Made by a program: the position numbers and the translations under genes. A DNA stretch of 7,500 bases from assembly GCA_017997515.1 (NCBI GenBank), contig JAGOEY010000079.1, positions 1 through 7,500 on the forward strand, given 5' to 3'. Positions 5,439-7,500 of the stretch are shown piece by piece. Under the pieces are notes generated by a model, which searched no databases, was not told where the DNA came from, and was given only the letters and a program-made list of their open reading frames with translations. Position 1 is the stretch's first letter, and the number at the start of each line of letters is the position of its first letter. This stretch comes from Burkholderiaceae bacterium (lineage in GTDB: Bacteria; Pseudomonadota; Gammaproteobacteria; Burkholderiales; Burkholderiaceae).

Positions 5439-6695
5439 ATGCAAATTCCTTATGAGCTGGCCCTGGGCTGGCGCTACACCCGGGCCGGGCGCGCGACCCG
5501 GCGCAACGGCTTTATCTCCTTCATCTCGGGCGTGTCCATGCTGGGCATTGCGCTGGGTGTGGCGGCGCTCATCATCGTGCTGAGTGTGATGAACGGTTTC
5601 CAGAAGGATGTGCGCGACCGCATGCTGAGTGTGGTGTCGCACATCGAAATCTTCGCGCCCAATGGCGCGGCGCTGGTGGACGCGAACAAAACCATGGTCG
5701 AGGCGCGGCTGAACCCGCAGGTGATTGGTGCGGCGCCGTTTATCTCCACCCAGGCTTTGCTGGCGCGGGGGGAAGACATGAAGGGTACGCTGGTGCGCGG
5801 CATCGATCCGGCGCACGAAGACGAAGTCACCGATCTGGCCGTGGCCTTAAAAGACACGGTGCTGGCCAAACTGGTGCCCGGCGAGTTTGGTGTGGTGCTG
5901 GGCTCCGAGCTGGCGCGCAGCATGGGGGTTCGCGAAGGCGACCTGGTCACACTCATCGCACCCGGCGGCCAGGTTACCCCCGCCGGTGTGGTGCCGCGCC
6001 TGAAGCAGGTGACGGTGGTGGGCACATTTGATTCAGGCCATTTTGAATACGACTCGGCGCTGCTGATGATGCACATGGACGACGCGGCGCGCATCTTCCG
6101 CCTCGAAGGCCCAACCGGTGTGCGTCTGCGGCTCAAGGACCTGCACCAGGCTCCAGCGGTGACACAGCAACTGGCGCAGACCCTGAGTGGCGACCTGCTG
6201 ATCCGCGACTGGACGCAACAGAACAAGACCTGGTTCGCCGCCGTGCAGCTGGAAAAACGCATGATGTTCATCATCCTCACGCTCATCGTGGCCGTGGCGG
6301 CGTTTAACCTGGTCAGCACGCTGGTGATGACGGTGACCGACAAACGCGCCGATATCGCCATTCTGCGCACGCTGGGCGCCAGCCCGAAAAGCATCATGGG
6401 CATTTTTGTGGTGCAGGGCGCGATGGTGGGCGTGATCGGCACGCTGGCCGGGCTGCTGCTGGGCCTGGGCATTGCGTACAACATCGACGTGATCGTGCCT
6501 GCGCTGGAGCGCCTGTTCCGCGCCAGCTTTTTGCCCAAAGACATCTATCTGATCAGCAGCATGCCCAGCGACCCGCAAAGCTCCGACATCATGCCCATTG
6601 CCATCATTTCCCTGGTGTTGTCCTTCCTGGCCACCCTGTACCCCAGCTGGCGCGCCAGCCGCGTGAACCCGGCGGAGGCGCTGCGTTATGAATGA
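5439..6695 (+). CDS. lolC: Lipoprotein-releasing ABC transporter permease, LolC/LolE family
   Basis: The 418-residue product has the LolC/E layout: an N-terminal membrane helix (about 25-50, with [20 protein letters not shown]), a periplasmic domain (about 52-270), and three further helices (about 276-298, 320-348, 385-402). With LolD it extracts outer-membrane lipoproteins from the inner membrane and passes them to LolA. The periplasmic part contains [20 protein letters not shown] (176-195), which lines up with the hook of LolC that docks LolA rather than with LolE. The cytoplasmic coupling segment [20 protein letters not shown] (300-319) and the terminal PAEALRYE are family hallmarks. Only one permease gene precedes lolD here, unlike the lolCDE operon of E. 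coli. It may therefore act as a homodimer (LolF-type) or with a partner encoded elsewhere. The start is supported by the conserved N-terminus ([11 protein letters not shown]) and AAAGG upstream. It overlaps lolD by eight bases. Confidence 0.95.
   Translation: MQIPYELALGWRYTRAGRATRRNGFISFISGVSMLGIALGVAALIIVLSVMNGFQKDVRDRMLSVVSHIEIFAPNGAALVDANKTMVEARLNPQVIGAAPFISTQALLARGEDMKGTLVRGIDPAHEDEVTDLAVALKDTVLAKLVPGEFGVVLGSELARSMGVREGDLVTLIAPGGQVTPAGVVPRLKQVTVVGTFDSGHFEYDSALLMMHMDDAARIFRLEGPTGVRLRLKDLHQAPAVTQQLAQTLSGDLLIRDWTQQNKTWFAAVQLEKRMMFIILTLIVAVAAFNLVSTLVMTVTDKRADIAILRTLGASPKSIMGIFVVQGAMVGVIGTLAGLLLGLGIAYNIDVIVPALERLFRASFLPKDIYLISSMPSDPQSSDIMPIAIISLVLSFLATLYPSWRASRVNPAEALRYE
6674..6678 (+). promoter_or_regulatory. 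Shine-Dalgarno sequence of lolD
   Basis: GGAGG lies nine bases before the lolD ATG, inside the last codons of lolC. It fixes the lolD start at 6688 and indicates translation from the lolC-lolD mRNA. Confidence 0.8.
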
Positions 6696-7374
6696 GCTGG
6701 ATAAAAAAGTCGTGCTCAAGGTGCGCGGCCTGACCAAGCGGTTCAACGAAGGCCGTATGGACCTGACGGTGTTACACGGCGTGAACCTGGACGTGTACGC
6801 GGGTGAAACGCTGGCCATCGTTGGCTCGTCCGGCTCGGGCAAAAGCACACTGCTGCACCTGATGGGCGGGCTGGATGCACCCACAGCGGGCAGTGTGGAA
6901 CTGCTGGGCCAGAACATCGCGCAAGTGGACGCGGCCGAGCAGGGCCGCCTGCGCAACAAACACCTGGGTTTTGTGTACCAGTTTCACCACCTGCTACCCG
7001 AGTTCAGCGCACTCGACAACGTCGGTATGCCCCTGCGCATCCGCCGTACGCCGCCCGACGCATGTGCCGATGCCGCCACCAAAATCCTCACCGCGGTAGG
7101 CCTGCGCGAGCGGGTACAGCACCGCCCGGCCGAGCTGTCCGGCGGTGAACGCCAGCGTGTGGCCATTGCGCGTGCGCTGGTGACCCAGCCTGCCTGTGTG
7201 CTGGCCGACGAGCCCACCGGCAACCTCGACCGGGGCACGGCCGACAGTGTGTTTGCGCTGATGCTGGAGCTGGCCCGCGAACACGGCACCGCGTTTGTGA
7301 TGGTCACCCACGACGAAACGCTGGCCGCCCGGTGTGACCGGGTGCTGCGGCTGGTGCAGGGGCGGCTGGCCTAG
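6688..7374 (+). CDS. lolD: Lipoprotein-releasing ABC transporter ATP-binding protein LolD
   Basis: The 228-residue product is a complete ABC ATPase of the MacB/LolD branch, close to the E. coli LolD length (233). Motifs: Walker [10 protein letters not shown] at 46-54, Q-loop Q98 in [19 protein letters not shown], signature [15 protein letters not shown] at 150-164, Walker B CVLADE at 170-175 with catalytic E175, D-loop GNLD at 178-181, and switch histidine H208 in VTHDE. The Q-loop followed by FHHLLPEF and ALDNV is characteristic of LolD. It hydrolyses ATP on the cytoplasmic face to power lipoprotein extraction by the LolC-type permease. Its ATG lies within the last codons of lolC (ATGAATGA, eight-base overlap) with a strong Shine-Dalgarno sequence. 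No T-rich terminator follows the stop at 7372-7374. Confidence 0.97.
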   Translation: MNELDKKVVLKVRGLTKRFNEGRMDLTVLHGVNLDVYAGETLAIVGSSGSGKSTLLHLMGGLDAPTAGSVELLGQNIAQVDAAEQGRLRNKHLGFVYQFHHLLPEFSALDNVGMPLRIRRTPPDACADAATKILTAVGLRERVQHRPAELSGGERQRVAIARALVTQPACVLADEPTGNLDRGTADSVFALMLELAREHGTAFVMVTHDETLAARCDRVLRLVQGRLA

Positions 7375-7500
7375 GAGCCTGTCGGACTTGGGGCGTCGAA
7401 AGCGAAAACCGCAGGTTTCTACAAAATCGGCCCCAGCGAGGACAGTTTTTGCCGGATTTGCAGGCCCATAGCCCCGCTATGGGTCAAAAAGACGGTGAAA
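7375..7500. repeat. Non-coding tail after lolD, probable extragenic repeat or edge of a mobile element
   Basis: No complete gene is recognised. The stretch begins with GAGCCTGTCGGACTTGGGG. It contains a small hairpin AAACC-GCA-GGTTT (7406-7418), GGGGC/GCCCC arms about 36 bases apart, and a strong hairpin at 7465-7483. The dense inverted repeats suggest a dispersed extragenic element or an insertion-sequence end. On the minus strand a frame is open from the right edge to a TAG at 7421-7419 (26 codons, ending SSLGPIL). It could be the C-terminus of a convergent gene or a degenerate transposase, but nothing in it is diagnostic. The window ends before this can be resolved. Confidence 0.35.
7465..7483. 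other. Perfect 8-base inverted repeat with 3-base loop
   Basis: CCCATAGC at 7465-7472, loop CCC, GCTATGGG at 7476-7483. On the plus strand it is followed by TCAAAAAG, with no T run. On the minus strand it is preceded by TTTTTGA and followed by CCTGCAAA. It therefore does not fit a standard terminator for lolD and may be part of the extragenic element. Confidence 0.5.

Noticed and set aside
5361..5816. N-terminal extension of the COG4255-like protein by 152 codons
   Set aside because: It lies antisense to the lolC coding region, its composition (His/Arg/Gln-rich) is that of a shadow frame, and the conserved protein begins at 5360.
5474..6544. 356-codon minus-strand open frame across lolC
   Set aside because: It is antisense to a clearly conserved permease; the Ser/Arg/Thr-rich translation has no domain signature.
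7465..7483. Rho-independent terminator for lolD
   Set aside because: The stem is strong but there is no following T run on the plus strand, and it lies 90 bases past the stop.
7375..7500. Frame of lolD stays open past its TAG to the window end (possible readthrough extension)
   Set aside because: LolD ends at its normal family length at 7374, and the downstream translation does not resemble an ABC protein. The open frame is short enough to be chance.
1..7500. CRISPR array, tRNA, rRNA, complete insertion sequence or prophage genes
   Set aside because: No regularly spaced direct repeats, no tRNA-like cloverleaf and no transposase or integrase motifs were seen on either strand; the window is almost entirely housekeeping coding sequence.

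Overview
The window is GC-rich, densely packed chromosomal DNA. Gene content, gene order and protein similarity (RecJ, YciV and YciO close to the E. coli family members; a LolC-type permease followed by LolD) point to a betaproteobacterium of the Burkholderiales. A short repeat of the kind I associate with Comamonadaceae genomes (Rhodoferax, Polaromonas, Acidovorax relatives) occurs twice and strengthens that placement. The family assignment is inference; no rRNA or species marker is present.

Layout. From about 5360 leftwards, six genes lie on the minus strand: a conserved protein of unknown function (COG4255-like), recJ, yciV (PHP-domain RNase AM/nucleotide phosphatase), a DMT/EamA transporter, yciO, and the first 40 codons of an M50 site-2 protease that leaves the window at base 1. 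From 5439 rightwards, lolC and lolD lie on the plus strand. The last 126 bases after lolD hold no recognisable complete gene but have hairpins and look like an extragenic repeat or the edge of a mobile element.

How the genes work together. lolC and lolD overlap and encode the inner-membrane ABC machine that releases lipoproteins to LolA. The COG4255-like gene and recJ overlap by 4 bases and are probably translationally coupled. yciV overlaps the EamA gene by one base. The minus-strand genes look like a housekeeping cluster (recombination/repair, RNA or nucleotide processing, YrdC-domain protein, protease) rather than one pathway.

Most notable. (1) All four minus-strand genes that are not coupled to an upstream gene by overlap have a -10-like hexamer (GACAAT, GACAAT, TAGAAT, TACGAT) only 6-7 bases before the start codon and no Shine-Dalgarno sequence. 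This is the geometry of leaderless mRNAs. (2) One repeat copy forms the junction between the COG4255-like gene and recJ, supplying the end of the first, the Shine-Dalgarno sequence, and the stop and start codons. (3) A second copy sits inside the recJ catalytic core without changing protein length. No new defence, mobile or biosynthetic system is visible.
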